Positions 45,757 to 55,285 of a stretch of DNA of 64,000 bases are shown here, piece after piece; the first letter of the stretch is position 1, and each line of letters starts with the position of its first letter. This DNA comes from Qaidamihabitans albus (GTDB lineage: Bacteria; Actinomycetota; Actinomycetes; Mycobacteriales; Pseudonocardiaceae). Position numbers and translations under genes: made by a program. Below the pieces are notes generated by a model. The model did no database searches, was not told the origin of the DNA, and was given only the letters and a program-made list of their open reading frames with translations. The stretch is taken from positions 248,001-312,000 of the forward strand of contig NZ_JAEHOB010000004.1 of the NCBI RefSeq assembly GCF_016464705.1, given 5' to 3'.

Positions 45757-46422
45757 TCAGTCCAGCCAGCCGGGAGTCACCATCGCCGACTCGTAGGCGA
45801 GCACCACCAGCTGCGCGCGGTCACGCACCCGCAGCTTCGCCATGATCCGGCTGACGTGCGTCTTCGCGGTGGCGGGCGAGAGCACGAGCCGCTGCGCGAT
45901 CTCGTCGTTGGAAAGGCCCTCCGCGACGAGCGTCAGCACCTCGCGCTCGCGTTCGGTCAGCGCGTTGAGCCGCGGGCTCGGCGCGGGACGGGCGGCCCAT
46001 CCCGCGAACTCCGCGATCAGCCTGCGGGTCACCCGCGGCGCGAGCAGGGCGTCGCCGCGTGCCACCACGCGGACGGCGTGGATCAGCTCCATCGGCTCGG
46101 TGTCCTTGACCAGGAAGCCGCTCGCTCCCGCGCGCAGCGCCCCGTAGACGTAGTCGTCGACGTCGTAGGTGGTGAGGATGACGACCTTGACGCCGTCCAG
46201 CCGGTCGTCGGCCGCGATGCGCCGGGTCGCCTCCAGCCCGTCCGCACCGGGCATCTGGATGTCCATCAGCACCACGTCCGGAAGGTGCTCGCGGGCGACG
46301 CGGACGACGCTGTCGCCGTCCGCTGCCTCCGCCACCACCCGGATGTCGTCCTCACCGTCCAGGATGGACCGGAACCCGGCACGCACCAGGTGCTGGTCGT
46401 CGGCGAGCACCACGCTCGTCAC
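45757..46422 (-). CDS. NarL/LuxR-type response regulator
   Basis: This 221-residue protein has a receiver domain with acidic VLADDQ, phospho-acceptor Asp in VVLMDIQMPGADGLEATR, Thr in ILTTYDVDD and Lys in SGFLVKDTEP. A LuxR-type DNA-binding domain follows (LTEREREVLTLVAEGLSNDE, then SPATAKTHVSRIMAKL). Its ATG overlaps the histidine kinase stop by 4 bases, so it is the cognate partner of the kinase upstream. The target genes are unknown. Confidence 0.93.
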   Translation of the reverse strand: MTSVVLADDQHLVRAGFRSILDGEDDIRVVAEAADGDSVVRVAREHLPDVVLMDIQMPGADGLEATRRIAADDRLDGVKVVILTTYDVDDYVYGALRAGASGFLVKDTEPMELIHAVRVVARGDALLAPRVTRRLIAEFAGWAARPAPSPRLNALTEREREVLTLVAEGLSNDEIAQRLVLSPATAKTHVSRIMAKLRVRDRAQLVVLAYESAMVTPGWLD

Positions 46423-47522
46423 GCCGACACCCCCTGCGGGAGCCGGACGCTGACCCGGAAGCCGCCCCCGTCGTGGCGGCCCGCCGTGAGCTCACCGCCG
46501 AGCGCGCCGACCCGCTCGCCGAGGCCGCGGATGCCGTGCCCGGCACCGGCCGGGCGCTCCGGCGCGCCCCGGCCGTCGTCGTCGACCTCGACCCGCACCT
46601 CGTCCCGGCCGTACCGGATGTGCACGGTGGCGCTGCTCGCCCCGGCGTGCCGCCGGACGTTCGTCAGCGCCTCCTGCACCACCCGGTACGCGGTCAGGTC
46701 CGCGTCAGGGGAAAGCGGCCTGCGTTCGCCGGCCACCTCGGTGCGCACGGACAGTCCCGACGCGCGGACCTGCTCGATCAGCTCGTCGAGCCGCGCGAGC
46801 CCGGGGCCGTCGGCGTCGGCCTGCCGCAGCACGCCGAGGGTCGTGCGCAGCTCCCGCAGGGTCTGCCTGCTCGACTCCTTGATCACGTCGAGTGCCCGTT
46901 CCGCCTGCCCGGGATCCTGCTGGATCCGGTGCAGCGCCGCACCCGCCTGCACGTTGATGAGGGAGAGGTTGTGCCCGAGCACGTCGTGCAGTTCCCTCGC
47001 GATGTGCAGCCGCTCCTCCGTCGCGGCGCGCTGCTCGACCTCCCGCAGGTAGGCGTGCCGGGTGTGCCGCGCGCCGCCGAGCGCCACCACGGCGACCAGC
47101 CAGCCGGCGAGCATGACCAGCGCGACGTCGTCGACGTTGCGGACGTCGCCGACGGCCTCGCCGTAGCCGGTCGCGAGCAGCGCGGCGGTGGCCAGCGCCC
47201 CGGCCGACACGAGATGTCCCCTCGCGGCGACCGTGTAGAGCGAGACCACGAAGGTGAGCAGCAGCGGGCCGTCCGCGGTGACCAGCGGGTAGTACAGCGC
47301 GCAGGCCACGAACGTCCCGACGGCGACCGCGACCGGGTACCGGCCGCGCAGTGCGAGCAGCCCGCAGCCGGTGAGCAGCAACGTCCAGCCCAGCACGCCC
47401 GGCGAGCCGCCCGCACCGCCGAACGGCATGGGCAGCACGGTGCCGCCCACGACGATCACCGCGACCCCGGCGGCGAGCGCGGCGTCACGGGTACGGGAAC
47501 CAGGTGCCATCGGCATGGCCAC
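46419..47522 (-). CDS. Sensor histidine kinase, HisKA_3/DesK-type
   Basis: The 367-residue kinase has about four to five N-terminal membrane helices with very short external loops. A HisKA_3 dimerisation box ERLHIARELHDVLGHNLSLI carries the phospho-His. The HATPase region has VVQEALTNVRRHA, VDDDGRGAP and GHGIRGLGERV. The lack of a large sensor domain suggests sensing within or at the membrane. The start is ATG 47522, with nearby in-frame ATGs at 47516 and 47510 possible. Confidence 0.92.
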   Translation of the reverse strand: MAMPMAPGSRTRDAALAAGVAVIVVGGTVLPMPFGGAGGSPGVLGWTLLLTGCGLLALRGRYPVAVAVGTFVACALYYPLVTADGPLLLTFVVSLYTVAARGHLVSAGALATAALLATGYGEAVGDVRNVDDVALVMLAGWLVAVVALGGARHTRHAYLREVEQRAATEERLHIARELHDVLGHNLSLINVQAGAALHRIQQDPGQAERALDVIKESSRQTLRELRTTLGVLRQADADGPGLARLDELIEQVRASGLSVRTEVAGERRPLSPDADLTAYRVVQEALTNVRRHAGASSATVHIRYGRDEVRVEVDDDGRGAPERPAGAGHGIRGLGERVGALGGELTAGRHDGGGFRVSVRLPQGVSA

Positions 47523-47569
47523 AGCGTCGCAGAACCCGCGCCGCCGGACATCCGGGAAGGCCCCTAAGG

Positions 47570-47615
47570 CTCGTGAGTGGCTACGCGAGTTCTAACTCGT
47601 GTGCGCAGTCACGAG
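47570..47615. repeat. Palindromic intergenic repeat, copy 6, overlapping the paaE stop
   Basis: Left arm ctcgtgagtggctacgcgag and right arm from aactcgtg to cacgag flank the central ct, with two or three mismatched pairs. The right arm includes the paaE stop codon (minus strand TGA, 47611-47609). It lies between the 3' end of the paa operon and the start of the histidine kinase gene on the same strand. Confidence 0.85.
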
Positions 47616-48691
47616 TCGTAGTCGACCGTGACCGCATCCGACACCGGCAGCGACTGGCAGGTGAGCACGAAACCGGCCGCCACCTCGTCGGCCTCCAGCG
47701 CGAAGTTGCGGCGCATCGCCACCTCGCCCTCGACCACCTTCGCGCGGCACGTGCCGCACACCCCGCCCTTGCACGCGAACGGCAGGTCCGGCCGCGATCG
47801 CTGCGCACCGTCGAGCACCGGGGTGCCCTTCGCGCTGAGCACCGTGGTCAGCCGTCCGTCGAGCCGCACGGTGAGCTCGGCCGTCTCCCCGGCGATGACC
47901 GCCTCCTCGTGCCGAACCGGCTCCGGCGGCACATCGTCGACGAAGAACAGCTCCTGGTGCACCCGCTCGGCCGCCACGCCGTGCCGGGCCAGCACGTCTT
48001 GCGCGTCGGTGACCATCCCGTACGGCCCGCACAGCCACCAGTGGTCCACCCGCTCCGGCTCGGGCAGCAGCCGCAGCAGTGCGGTCAGCTTCTCCGCGTC
48101 GAGCCTGCCGGTGAACAGCTCGACCTCGCGCGGCTCCCGCGACAGCACGTGCACCAGCTCCAGCCGCGCCGGGTAGCGGTCCTTCAGATCGGCCAGCTCG
48201 TCGGCGAACATCACCGTCTCGGTGCGCCGGTTGCCGTAGATCAGCGTCACCGTGGTCGCGGGCTCACGCAGTACGGACGCCGCGATCGAGAGCACCGGCG
48301 TGATCCCGGACCCGGCCGCGATCAGCACGTGGTGCGCAGGCCGCGCCAGGTCGGGGGTGAAGCCGCCGGTGGGGGTGCCCACCTCGATCTCGTCACCCGG
48401 CCGGACCTCCCGCACCAGCCAGGTCGAGAACAGCCCGTCCGGCACCTCCCGCACCCCGATGCGCGGCTTCGCCCCGGCGGGCGCGCAGATCGAGTAGGAG
48501 CGCCGCTCCTCACGCCCGTCGATGGTGCGGCGCAGCGTCAGCGACTGGCCGGGCCGGAAGTCGTACTCGGCGGCGAGCTCGGGCGGCACGTCGAAGGAGA
48601 CCGCGACGGCGTCGTCGCACAGCCGCGTGACCTCGGCGACGGTCAGCGGGTGAAAGCTCGTGCGGAGCCTCGGTTTCGCCGGTGCGCTCAC
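47609..48691 (-). CDS. paaE: Phenylacetyl-CoA epoxidase reductase subunit PaaE
   Basis: PaaE passes electrons from NADPH through FAD and a [2Fe-2S] cluster to the PaaA di-iron centre. The 360-residue protein has the FAD motif RRSYSICAPAG, the nucleotide motif AAGSGITPVLSIA and the C-terminal plant-type ferredoxin domain with FACKGGVCGTCRAK and LTCQS. The GTG at 48691 is used because aaggag of the paaD end lies upstream and homology starts there. Its stop lies in repeat copy 6. Last gene of paaZABCDE. Confidence 0.94.
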   Translation of the reverse strand: MSAPAKPRLRTSFHPLTVAEVTRLCDDAVAVSFDVPPELAAEYDFRPGQSLTLRRTIDGREERRSYSICAPAGAKPRIGVREVPDGLFSTWLVREVRPGDEIEVGTPTGGFTPDLARPAHHVLIAAGSGITPVLSIAASVLREPATTVTLIYGNRRTETVMFADELADLKDRYPARLELVHVLSREPREVELFTGRLDAEKLTALLRLLPEPERVDHWWLCGPYGMVTDAQDVLARHGVAAERVHQELFFVDDVPPEPVRHEEAVIAGETAELTVRLDGRLTTVLSAKGTPVLDGAQRSRPDLPFACKGGVCGTCRAKVVEGEVAMRRNFALEADEVAAGFVLTCQSLPVSDAVTVDYDS

Positions 48692-48696
48692 AACTC

Positions 48697-49200
48697 TCAC
48701 AGCTCCTTCATGTGCTCGAACGGCTCCGCGCAGGCACGGCAGCGGTGCAGGGCCTTGCACGCGGTCGCGCTGAACCGCGAGAGCTCCTCGGTCTCCGCCG
48801 AACCACAGCGCGGGCAGCGGACGCGGCGCACCGTGGGACCCAGCGTCAGCGGCACCGGTCCCGGCCGCGCGGCCGGTGCGTCACCCGGCGGCGCGATCCC
48901 CGCATCGGCGAGCTTGCGCCGTCCGGCCTCGCTGATCCAGTCGGTGCTCCACGGCGGGTGCAGCACCGTGCGCACCTCGACTTCGTCGTAGCCCGCCGCG
49001 TGCAGGGCGTGCACCAGGTCGTCGCGCATCGTGTCCATCGCCGGGCAACCGCTGTAGGTCGGCGTGATCGAAACGATCACCGTGCCGCCGGACTCGGAGA
49101 CCTCCCGCAGCACGCCGAGGTCGGCGAGCGTGAGCATCGGCAACTCCGGGTCGGTCACCGTCTCGGCGACCGCCCGTGCGTCGCGCAACGCGGTCACCAT
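48697..49200 (-). CDS. paaD: Phenylacetyl-CoA epoxidase assembly protein PaaD
   Basis: PaaD is the MIP18/DUF59-type factor needed for the epoxidase in vivo, probably for metal-cofactor assembly. The 167-residue protein has the DUF59 core (DPELPMLTLADLGVLREV, TYSGCPAMDTM) and a C-terminal zinc ribbon with CPRCGS and CRAC. It overlaps the end of paaC by 7 bases and precedes paaE by 5. Confidence 0.93.
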   Translation of the reverse strand: MVTALRDARAVAETVTDPELPMLTLADLGVLREVSESGGTVIVSITPTYSGCPAMDTMRDDLVHALHAAGYDEVEVRTVLHPPWSTDWISEAGRRKLADAGIAPPGDAPAARPGPVPLTLGPTVRRVRCPRCGSAETEELSRFSATACKALHRCRACAEPFEHMKEL

Positions 49201-50063
49201 GTGCCCTCCGGATGCGCTCGCGCCACGCTTTGCAACTCCGCCAGCAGGTAGCCCATCGCCTCGGTGTGCACGCCGTCGCGTCCGGTCCGGCCCGCGACGC
49301 CCGCCCGCGCGGCGACGTCCGGAACGTCCAGCGTCGCCGCCGCGAGCACCTGCGCGATGACGTCGTCGAACTCCGCGCGCAGCGTCGAGGGATCGACGGC
49401 CACCCCGGCCTCGGTGAGCCGGAGCTCGATCTCGTGCGGCACGAAAAGCTCGCCGACGAAGGGCCAGACGCGTTCCAGGCCCTCCCGTATCCGCTCGCGT
49501 GAGTACTCCGTGCCGTCACCGAGCCGCACCGCCCACTGGGCGGCGTAGTCGCGGTGGTAGGTGACCTCCTTGACGCCCTTGGCGGCGATGGCCGAGAGCA
49601 CGGGGTCCCGGGAGTCCGCCAGCCGGCTCAGCAGCGCGAGCCGCCACGTGGCGAACACGAGCAGCCGGGCGATCAGCTTGCCGAAGTCGCCGCGTGGCAG
49701 CTCGGCCAGCCGCACGTTGCGGAATTCGTGCTCGTCGCGGAAGAACGCGTAGTCGTCCTCGCCCCGGCCGCCGCCCGCGCGGGCGAGCAGCAACCGCGCC
49801 TGACCGAGCAGGTCGAGCCCGATGTTGGCGATCGCGACCTCGTCCTCCAGCTCCGGCGCGTTCGTGCACCACTCCTGCAACCGGTGCGACACGATCAGCG
49901 CGTCGTCACCGAGCATCAGGCAGTAGGCCGTCAGGTCCGCGGCGTCCACACCGGACGGAACGGCGGTGTCCATACCGGACAGCGGATCCTCGAATCCGGT
50001 ACCGAAGGCCCACCGGGAGCTGTTCTCCTCGGTGATCGCCTCGTAGGCGTTGTCAAAAGACAC
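49194..50063 (-). CDS. paaC: Phenylacetyl-CoA epoxidase structural subunit PaaC
   Basis: PaaC is the non-catalytic ferritin-fold partner that scaffolds PaaA. The 289-residue protein has LGDDALIVSHRLQEWCTNAP, LDLLGQARLLLARAGG, LAELPRGDFGKLIARLLVF and GVKEVTYHRDYAAQWAVRLG, all typical of the family. The N-terminal roughly 40 residues before LTAYCLML are longer than in enterobacterial PaaC. ATG at 50063, 15 bases after paaB. Confidence 0.93.
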   Translation of the reverse strand: MSFDNAYEAITEENSSRWAFGTGFEDPLSGMDTAVPSGVDAADLTAYCLMLGDDALIVSHRLQEWCTNAPELEDEVAIANIGLDLLGQARLLLARAGGGRGEDDYAFFRDEHEFRNVRLAELPRGDFGKLIARLLVFATWRLALLSRLADSRDPVLSAIAAKGVKEVTYHRDYAAQWAVRLGDGTEYSRERIREGLERVWPFVGELFVPHEIELRLTEAGVAVDPSTLRAEFDDVIAQVLAAATLDVPDVAARAGVAGRTGRDGVHTEAMGYLLAELQSVARAHPEGTW

Positions 50064-50078
50064 AGCAAGACATCCCTT

Positions 50079-50363
50079 TCACATGTGTGGGACGTCGTCG
50101 GGAATGTCGTAGAACGTGGGGTGCCGGTACACCTTGTCCCCGCTTGGCGCGAAGAACGGGTCCTTCTCGTCCGGGCTGGAGGCGGTGATGTCCGCGGCCT
50201 TGACCACCCAGATGCTCACGCCCTCGTTACGGCGCGTGTAGAGATCGCGCGCATGGTGCAGCGCCATCTCGTCGTCCGCGGCGTGCAGTGAGCCGACGTG
50301 GACGTGGTTCAGCCCTCGCTTGCCCCGCACGAAGACCTCGTACAGCGGCCAGTCGCTTCTCAT
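50079..50363 (-). CDS. paaB: Phenylacetyl-CoA epoxidase subunit PaaB
   Basis: This 94-residue protein bridges PaaAC heterodimers in the epoxidase complex. It shows [39 protein letters not shown] and [20 protein letters not shown]. The ATG at 50363 overlaps the paaA stop by 4 bases and matches family starts; the longer open frame to 50468 lies within paaA. Confidence 0.94.
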   Translation of the reverse strand: MRSDWPLYEVFVRGKRGLNHVHVGSLHAADDEMALHHARDLYTRRNEGVSIWVVKAADITASSPDEKDPFFAPSGDKVYRHPTFYDIPDDVPHM

Positions 50364-51307
50364 GCCACCGACTCCTTGATCTTCGCCGCGTGTGCCGCGG
50401 CCGCCTCCCGCACCCACGCGCCGCCGTCGTGCGCCGCGCGCCGGTGGGCGACCCGCTCGGCGTTGCACGGACCGTTGCCTGCGAGCACCTGCTTGAACTC
50501 GGACCAGTCGATCTCACCGAAGTCGTAGTGCCCGCGCTCGGCGTTCCACTTCAGGTCCTCGTCCGGCAGGGTCACCCCGAGCGCGTCCGCCTGCGGTACC
50601 GACATGTCGACAAAGCGCTGGCGCAGCTCGTCGTTGGTGTGCCGCTTGATCTTCCACGCCATCGACTGCTCGGTGTTCGGCGAGTCGCCGTCGGGCGGGC
50701 CGAACATCATCAGCGACGGCCACCACCAGCGATCCGTCGCCTCCTGCACCATCCGGCGCTGACGCTCGGTGCCGCGCATCATCGTCATCAGCAGCTCGTA
50801 GCCCTGCCGCTGGTGGAACGACTCCTCCTTGCAGATCCGGATCATCGCCCTGGCGTAGGGCCCGTAGCTGCTGCGGCACAGCGGCACCTGGTTGCAGATC
50901 GCCGCGCCGTCCACCAGCCAGCCGATCACGCCGACGTCGGCGAAGGTCAGCGTCGGGTAGTTGAAGATCGACGAGTACTTCTGCCTGCCGTTGACGAGCT
51001 TGTCGGTCAGCTCGGCCCGGTCGGCGCCGAGCGTCTCCGCCGCCGAGTACAGGTAGAGCCCGTGCCCGGCCTCGTCCTGCACCTTGGCCAGCAGGATCGC
51101 CTTGCGCCGCAACGAAGGCGCGCGGGTGATCCAGTTGCCCTCCGGTTGCATGCCGATGATCTCGGAGTGCGCGTGCTGCGCGATCATCCGGATCAGCGTC
51201 TTGCGGTAGGCCTCGGGCACCCAGTCACGCGGCTCGATCCGCTGGTCGTGCTCGATGGTCCGCTCGAAGTGCCGTTCGAGGTCCTGTTCCGGCAGTGTCG
51301 CGGTCAT
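50360..51307 (-). CDS. paaA: Phenylacetyl-CoA epoxidase catalytic subunit PaaA
   Basis: PaaA is the di-iron oxygenase that forms the ring-1,2-epoxide of phenylacetyl-CoA. Iron ligands are visible in [17 protein letters not shown] (E-x2-H) and [15 protein letters not shown] (E-x2-H). The 315-residue length is normal. The ATG at 51307 overlaps the paaZ stop by 4 bases and is followed 3' by paaB with another 4-base overlap, so expression of the complex is tightly coupled. Confidence 0.95.
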   Translation of the reverse strand: MTATLPEQDLERHFERTIEHDQRIEPRDWVPEAYRKTLIRMIAQHAHSEIIGMQPEGNWITRAPSLRRKAILLAKVQDEAGHGLYLYSAAETLGADRAELTDKLVNGRQKYSSIFNYPTLTFADVGVIGWLVDGAAICNQVPLCRSSYGPYARAMIRICKEESFHQRQGYELLMTMMRGTERQRRMVQEATDRWWWPSLMMFGPPDGDSPNTEQSMAWKIKRHTNDELRQRFVDMSVPQADALGVTLPDEDLKWNAERGHYDFGEIDWSEFKQVLAGNGPCNAERVAHRRAAHDGGAWVREAAAAHAAKIKESVA

Positions 51308-53340
51308 CGGGTGGCCTCCTTCGCGACCAGGGTCAGCACGTCGTACCTCGCCACCGACTCACCCTCGGCGTTGGTCACGTCGGTGTCCCAGCGCACCTCG
51401 CCGTAGTCGGCGTTCTCGCGCGGGGTGATCTGCCTGGCGGTGAGCGTCACGGTCAGCTCGTCCCCCGGCTTGACCGGGGTGAGGAACCGCAGGTTCTCCA
51501 GGCCGTAGTTGGCGAGCACCGGTCCGGGCTCAGGCGAGACGAACAGCCCTGCGGCGAACGACACCACCAGGTAGCCGTGCGCGACGATCCCGCCGAACAG
51601 CGGGTTCGCCTCGGCCGCGGCCTGGTCGGTGTGCGCGTAGAACGTGTCGCCGGTGAACTCGGCGAAGTGCGCGATGTCCTCCGGGGTCACGGTGCGCGGG
51701 CCCGCCACCACCGTGTCGCCGGTCCTGAGCTCGGCAAGCGATTTGCGGAAGGGGTGCACGCCGTCGTCGTTGCGGGGTGCGCCGGGCACCCACCGCCCGG
51801 TGACCTCGCCGAGCACCCTGGGACTGGCCTGCACGGCCGTGCGCTGCATGTGGTGCAGCACGCCGCGGATACCGCCCATCTCCTCGCCGCCGCCCGCGCG
51901 GCCGGGACCGCCGTGCACGAGGTTGGGCAGCGGCGAGCCGTGCCCGGTCGACTCCTTCGCGTCCTCGGAGTCGAGCACCAGCAGCCTGCCGTGCCACGGC
52001 GCGACGCCGAGCACGACGTCGCGGGCGAACGCGGCGTCGCCGGTGACCACCGAGCCGACCAGGCTGCCGTGCCCGCGCGCGGCGAGCTCGACCACCTGCT
52101 CGGTGGAGGTGTAGGGCAGTAGCGTGCTGACCGGGCCGAACGCCTCGACCTCGTGCGGTTCGGCCCGCTCGGGGTCGTCGGCGCGCAGCAGCACGGGCGA
52201 GACGAAGGCGCCGCGCTCGGGGTCGGCGTCGACCACGTCGACGTGCTCGGGGTCGCCTGACACGATCCGCGCCGCGTCGAGCAGCGCCTTCAGCGACCGG
52301 CGCACCTCCTCGCGCTGTTCGAGGCTGGCGAGCGCGCCCATCCGCACGCCCTCGCTCGCCGGGTTGCCGACGGTGACCTTCGCGAGCCGCTCGCTCGCGG
52401 CCCGCGCCACGTCGTCGATCAGCTCCGCGGGCACGAACGCGCGCCGGATGGCCGTGCACTTCTGCCCGGCTTTGACGGTCATCTCGGTGACGAGCTGCTT
52501 GACGTAGAGGTCGAACTCGGGCGTTCCCGGGCCCGCGTCCGGGCCGAGGATCGAGAGGTTGAGCGAGTCGGCCTCGGCGTTGAAGCGCGTCGCGTTGCGC
52601 ACGAGGGCCGGGTGCGAGCGGAGCCGCTGCGCCGTCGCGGCCGAGCCGGTGAACGACACGAGGTCCTGCGACGTGACGTGGTCGAGCAGGTCACCGGCGC
52701 CGCCGCAGACCAGTTGCAGCGAGCCCTCGGGCAGCAGCCCGGACTCGACGACGAGCTCGACGAGGCGGTGGGTGAGGTAGGCGGTCTGGCTCGCCGGCTT
52801 CACCAGGCTGGGCACCCCGGCGAGGAACGCGGGGGCGAACTTCTCCAGCGGCCCCCAGACGGGGAAGTTGAAGGCGTTGATCTGCACGGCGACGCCGCGC
52901 AGCGGGGTCGCGATGTGCTGGCCGACGAACGTGCCGCCCTTGCCGAGCGGCTCCACGTCGCCCTCGACGTAGACGGTGTCGTTGGGCAGCTCGCGCCTGC
53001 CCTTGCTCGCGTAGGCGAACAGCACGCCGATGCCGCCGTCGATGTCGAACTTCGAGTCGCCGAGCGTGGCGCCGGTGCGCGCGGAGAGCGCGTACAGCTC
53101 GTCGCGGTGCTCGCGCAGGTGCGAGGCCAGCGCCTTGAGCAGCGCGGCCCGCTGGTGGAAGGTCAGCTCACGCAGCGCGGGGCCGCCGACCGCCCTGCCG
53201 TGTGCCAGCGCGGCACCCATGTCGATCCCGGCCGACGAGATCCGGGCGACCTCCTCCCCCGTGCCGGCGTCGTACAGCGGGGCACCCTCGTCCGACGGCG
53301 CGTGCCAGGCGCCGGAGACGTAACTGCGCAGCGAACCCAT
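51304..53340 (-). CDS. paaZ: Bifunctional oxepin-CoA hydrolase/aldehyde dehydrogenase PaaZ
   Basis: PaaZ opens the oxepin-CoA ring and oxidises the resulting aldehyde. The 678-residue protein has an N-terminal aldehyde dehydrogenase (about 1-515) with [29 protein letters not shown] and the catalytic Cys in [14 protein letters not shown]-terminal MaoC-like hydratase follows (about 530-678) with [20 protein letters not shown] and IVAHGYLV. The ATG at 53340 is used: gaggagg lies 10 bases upstream and [10 protein letters not shown] is the family start. It leads the paaZABCDE operon, behind a PaaR-type operator. Confidence 0.94.
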   Translation of the reverse strand: MGSLRSYVSGAWHAPSDEGAPLYDAGTGEEVARISSAGIDMGAALAHGRAVGGPALRELTFHQRAALLKALASHLREHRDELYALSARTGATLGDSKFDIDGGIGVLFAYASKGRRELPNDTVYVEGDVEPLGKGGTFVGQHIATPLRGVAVQINAFNFPVWGPLEKFAPAFLAGVPSLVKPASQTAYLTHRLVELVVESGLLPEGSLQLVCGGAGDLLDHVTSQDLVSFTGSAATAQRLRSHPALVRNATRFNAEADSLNLSILGPDAGPGTPEFDLYVKQLVTEMTVKAGQKCTAIRRAFVPAELIDDVARAASERLAKVTVGNPASEGVRMGALASLEQREEVRRSLKALLDAARIVSGDPEHVDVVDADPERGAFVSPVLLRADDPERAEPHEVEAFGPVSTLLPYTSTEQVVELAARGHGSLVGSVVTGDAAFARDVVLGVAPWHGRLLVLDSEDAKESTGHGSPLPNLVHGGPGRAGGGEEMGGIRGVLHHMQRTAVQASPRVLGEVTGRWVPGAPRNDDGVHPFRKSLAELRTGDTVVAGPRTVTPEDIAHFAEFTGDTFYAHTDQAAAEANPLFGGIVAHGYLVVSFAAGLFVSPEPGPVLANYGLENLRFLTPVKPGDELTVTLTARQITPRENADYGEVRWDTDVTNAEGESVARYDVLTLVAKEATR

Positions 53341-53378
53341 CAGGGGCCGACCTCCTCGTCGAGCCGGGAGCATGAATA

Positions 53379-53400
53379 ACCAACCGTCCGTTCAGTAATT
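53379..53400. promoter_or_regulatory. PaaR-type operator upstream of paaZABCDE
   Basis: The sequence accaaccgtccgttcagtaa (from 53379) matches the actinobacterial PaaR pattern ACTnACCGnnCGnnCGGTnAGT at most defined positions, including ACCG, the central CG and a near-match of the right half. It lies about 40 bases before paaZ. Assignment to the TetR protein at 55286 is inferred from family knowledge and position. Confidence 0.75.
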
Positions 53401-53431
53401 CATGGTAGCGCCTCGAACGTCCCCGGCAAAG

Positions 53432-53475
53432 TCGTGAGCGCCTACACGAGTTCTAACTCGTGTGCGCACTCACGA
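53432..53475. repeat. Palindromic intergenic repeat, copy 7, in a divergent promoter region
   Basis: The arms (tcgtgagcgcctacacgagtt and aactcgtgtgcgcactcacga) flank the central ct, with two or three mismatched pairs. Unlike the other copies it lies between two genes that diverge, paaZ and paaI, and between the two PaaR-type sites. It therefore cannot simply be a 3'-end terminator here. Confidence 0.85.
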
Positions 53476-53506
53476 GGCTTGACATGCCGAGGGGGCCATA
53501 TCCAGT

Positions 53507-53528
53507 ATTAACCGTCCATTCGGTCAGT
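53507..53528. promoter_or_regulatory. PaaR-type operator upstream of paaI-paaK-paaR
   Basis: The sequence attaaccgtccattcggtca (from 53507) continuing to agt matches ACTnACCGnnCGnnCGGTnAGT at all but two defined positions. It lies 18 bases before the paaI start, so a bound repressor would cover the promoter. Together with the site at 53379 it makes the two divergent operons co-regulated. Confidence 0.8.
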
Positions 53529-53545
53529 TCGCGAGGGTGGGAACT

Positions 53546-53989
53546 GTGGCAGGCAACGCCGCGCACGAGATGTTCGCCGTCGACGAGGCTTCCCGCGCCC
53601 TCGGCATCGAGCTGATCGAGGCGGGCGAGGGCCGCGCGGTGGCGGGCATGCGGGTCACCGCCACGATGGTGAACGGCCACGACATCGCACACGGCGGCTA
53701 CGTGTTCCTGCTCGCCGACACCACGTTCGCGTGCGCCTGCAACAGCCACGGCCCGGTGGCGGTGGCCGCCGGGGCGGAGATCTCGTTCGTCGCCGCCGCC
53801 CGGCTCGGCGACCGGCTCGTCGCCACGGCCGAGGAGCGCACCCGGTACGGGCGCAACGGCATCTACGACGTCACCGTGCACCGCGACGATCCGGCCGGGC
53901 GCACGGTCGTCGCCGAGTTCCGCGGCCGCAGCCGCGTCATCGGCAGGTCGGTACCTGCCGAACCAAGGACGGACGAAGGAGTCACGTGA
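53546..53989 (+). CDS. paaI: Hydroxyphenylacetyl-CoA thioesterase PaaI
   Basis: PaaI is a hotdog-fold thioesterase that rescues CoA from dead-end ring-hydroxylated phenylacetyl-CoA. The 147-residue protein has VNGHDIAHGGYVFLLADTTF, in which the Asp is catalytic. It starts with GTG 53546 behind gggtggg; GTG 53537 three codons earlier is the alternative. It overlaps the paaK start by 4 bases. Confidence 0.92.
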   Translation: MAGNAAHEMFAVDEASRALGIELIEAGEGRAVAGMRVTATMVNGHDIAHGGYVFLLADTTFACACNSHGPVAVAAGAEISFVAAARLGDRLVATAEERTRYGRNGIYDVTVHRDDPAGRTVVAEFRGRSRVIGRSVPAEPRTDEGVT

Positions 53990-55272
53990 CACAGCTTGAT
54001 CCCGCCGAGCGGCTCGATACCGGTGAGCTGCGAGCTCTGCAGCTCGAACGCCTGCGGTGGACCCTGCGCCACGCCTACGAGAACGTCCCCTTCTACACCA
54101 AGAAGTTCGACGACGCGGGCGTGCGCCCCGAGGACTGCAGGGAACTCGCCGACCTCGCGAGGTTCCCGCTCACCACCAAGCACGACCTCCGGGACAACTA
54201 CCCGTTCGGCATGTTCGCCGTGCCGCAGGAGCAGGTGCGCCGCATCCACGCCTCCAGCGGCACCACCGGCAAGCCCACGGTCGTCGGCTACACCGGGGCC
54301 GACATCGACAACTGGGCGACCGTGATGGCCCGCTCGATCCGCGCCGCGGGCGGGCGGCCGGGCCACAAGGTGCACGTCGCCTACGGGTACGGGCTGTTCA
54401 CCGGTGGCCTCGGCGCCCACTACGGGGCGGAGAAGCTCGGCTGCACGGTCATCCCCGCATCGGGCGGCATGACCACCCGGCAGGTGCAGCTCATCACCGA
54501 CTTCCGGCCCGAGATCATCATGGTGACCCCGTCCTACATGCTCACGCTGCTCGACGAGTTCGAGCGGCAGGGGATCGACCCGCGCACCAGTTCACTGCGC
54601 GTGGGCATCTTCGGCGCGGAGCCGTGGACCGAGCGGATGCGCGCCGAGATCGAGGAGCGGGCAGGCATCGACGCGGTGGACATCTACGGGCTCTCCGAGG
54701 TGATGGGACCCGGCGTCGCCCAGGAGTGCGTGGAGACCAAGGACGGCCTGCACGTCTGGGAGGACCACTTCTATCCCGAGGTGATCGATCCGGTGGACGG
54801 GAACGTGCTCGGCGAGGGTGAACACGGCGAGCTGCTGTTCACCTCCCTCACCAAGCAGGCCCTGCCGATCATCCGTTACCGCACCCGCGACCTCACCCGG
54901 CTGCTGCCCGGCACCGCACGGCCGGCGTACCGGCGGATGGAGAAGGTCACCGGCCGCTCCGACGACCTGATCATCCTGCGCGGGGTCAACGTCTTCCCGA
55001 CCCAGATCGAGGAGATCGTGCTGCGCACCGACGGCCTCGCCCCGCACTTCCAGCTCATGCTGACCAAGCGGGAGCGGCTGGACCACCTGACCGTGCAGGT
55101 GGAGGCCAAGGCAGACACCCCGGCCACCCGCAGGGACGCCGCGGCGGCGGAGATCGTGGCCCAGGTCAAGGACGGCGTCGGAGTGAGCGTGGACGTCGCC
55201 GTCGTCGATCCGGACACCCTCGAACGGTCGATGGGCAAGATGCGCCGGGTGATCGACAAGCGCCGGGCTTGA
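53986..55272 (+). CDS. paaK: Phenylacetate-CoA ligase PaaK
   Basis: PaaK activates phenylacetate to its CoA thioester, the first catabolic step. The 428-residue adenylating enzyme has the P-loop ASSGTTGKPTVVGYT, the A5 region YGLSEVMGPGVAQEC, RYRTRDLTRLLPG and GRSDDLIILRGVNVFPTQIE. The GTG at 53986 has gaaggag 5 bases upstream and overlaps the paaI stop. PaaR follows after 13 bases. Confidence 0.95.
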   Translation: MTQLDPAERLDTGELRALQLERLRWTLRHAYENVPFYTKKFDDAGVRPEDCRELADLARFPLTTKHDLRDNYPFGMFAVPQEQVRRIHASSGTTGKPTVVGYTGADIDNWATVMARSIRAAGGRPGHKVHVAYGYGLFTGGLGAHYGAEKLGCTVIPASGGMTTRQVQLITDFRPEIIMVTPSYMLTLLDEFERQGIDPRTSSLRVGIFGAEPWTERMRAEIEERAGIDAVDIYGLSEVMGPGVAQECVETKDGLHVWEDHFYPEVIDPVDGNVLGEGEHGELLFTSLTKQALPIIRYRTRDLTRLLPGTARPAYRRMEKVTGRSDDLIILRGVNVFPTQIEEIVLRTDGLAPHFQLMLTKRERLDHLTVQVEAKADTPATRRDAAAAEIVAQVKDGVGVSVDVAVVDPDTLERSMGKMRRVIDKRRA

Positions 55273-55285
55273 GATACTGCCCGCC

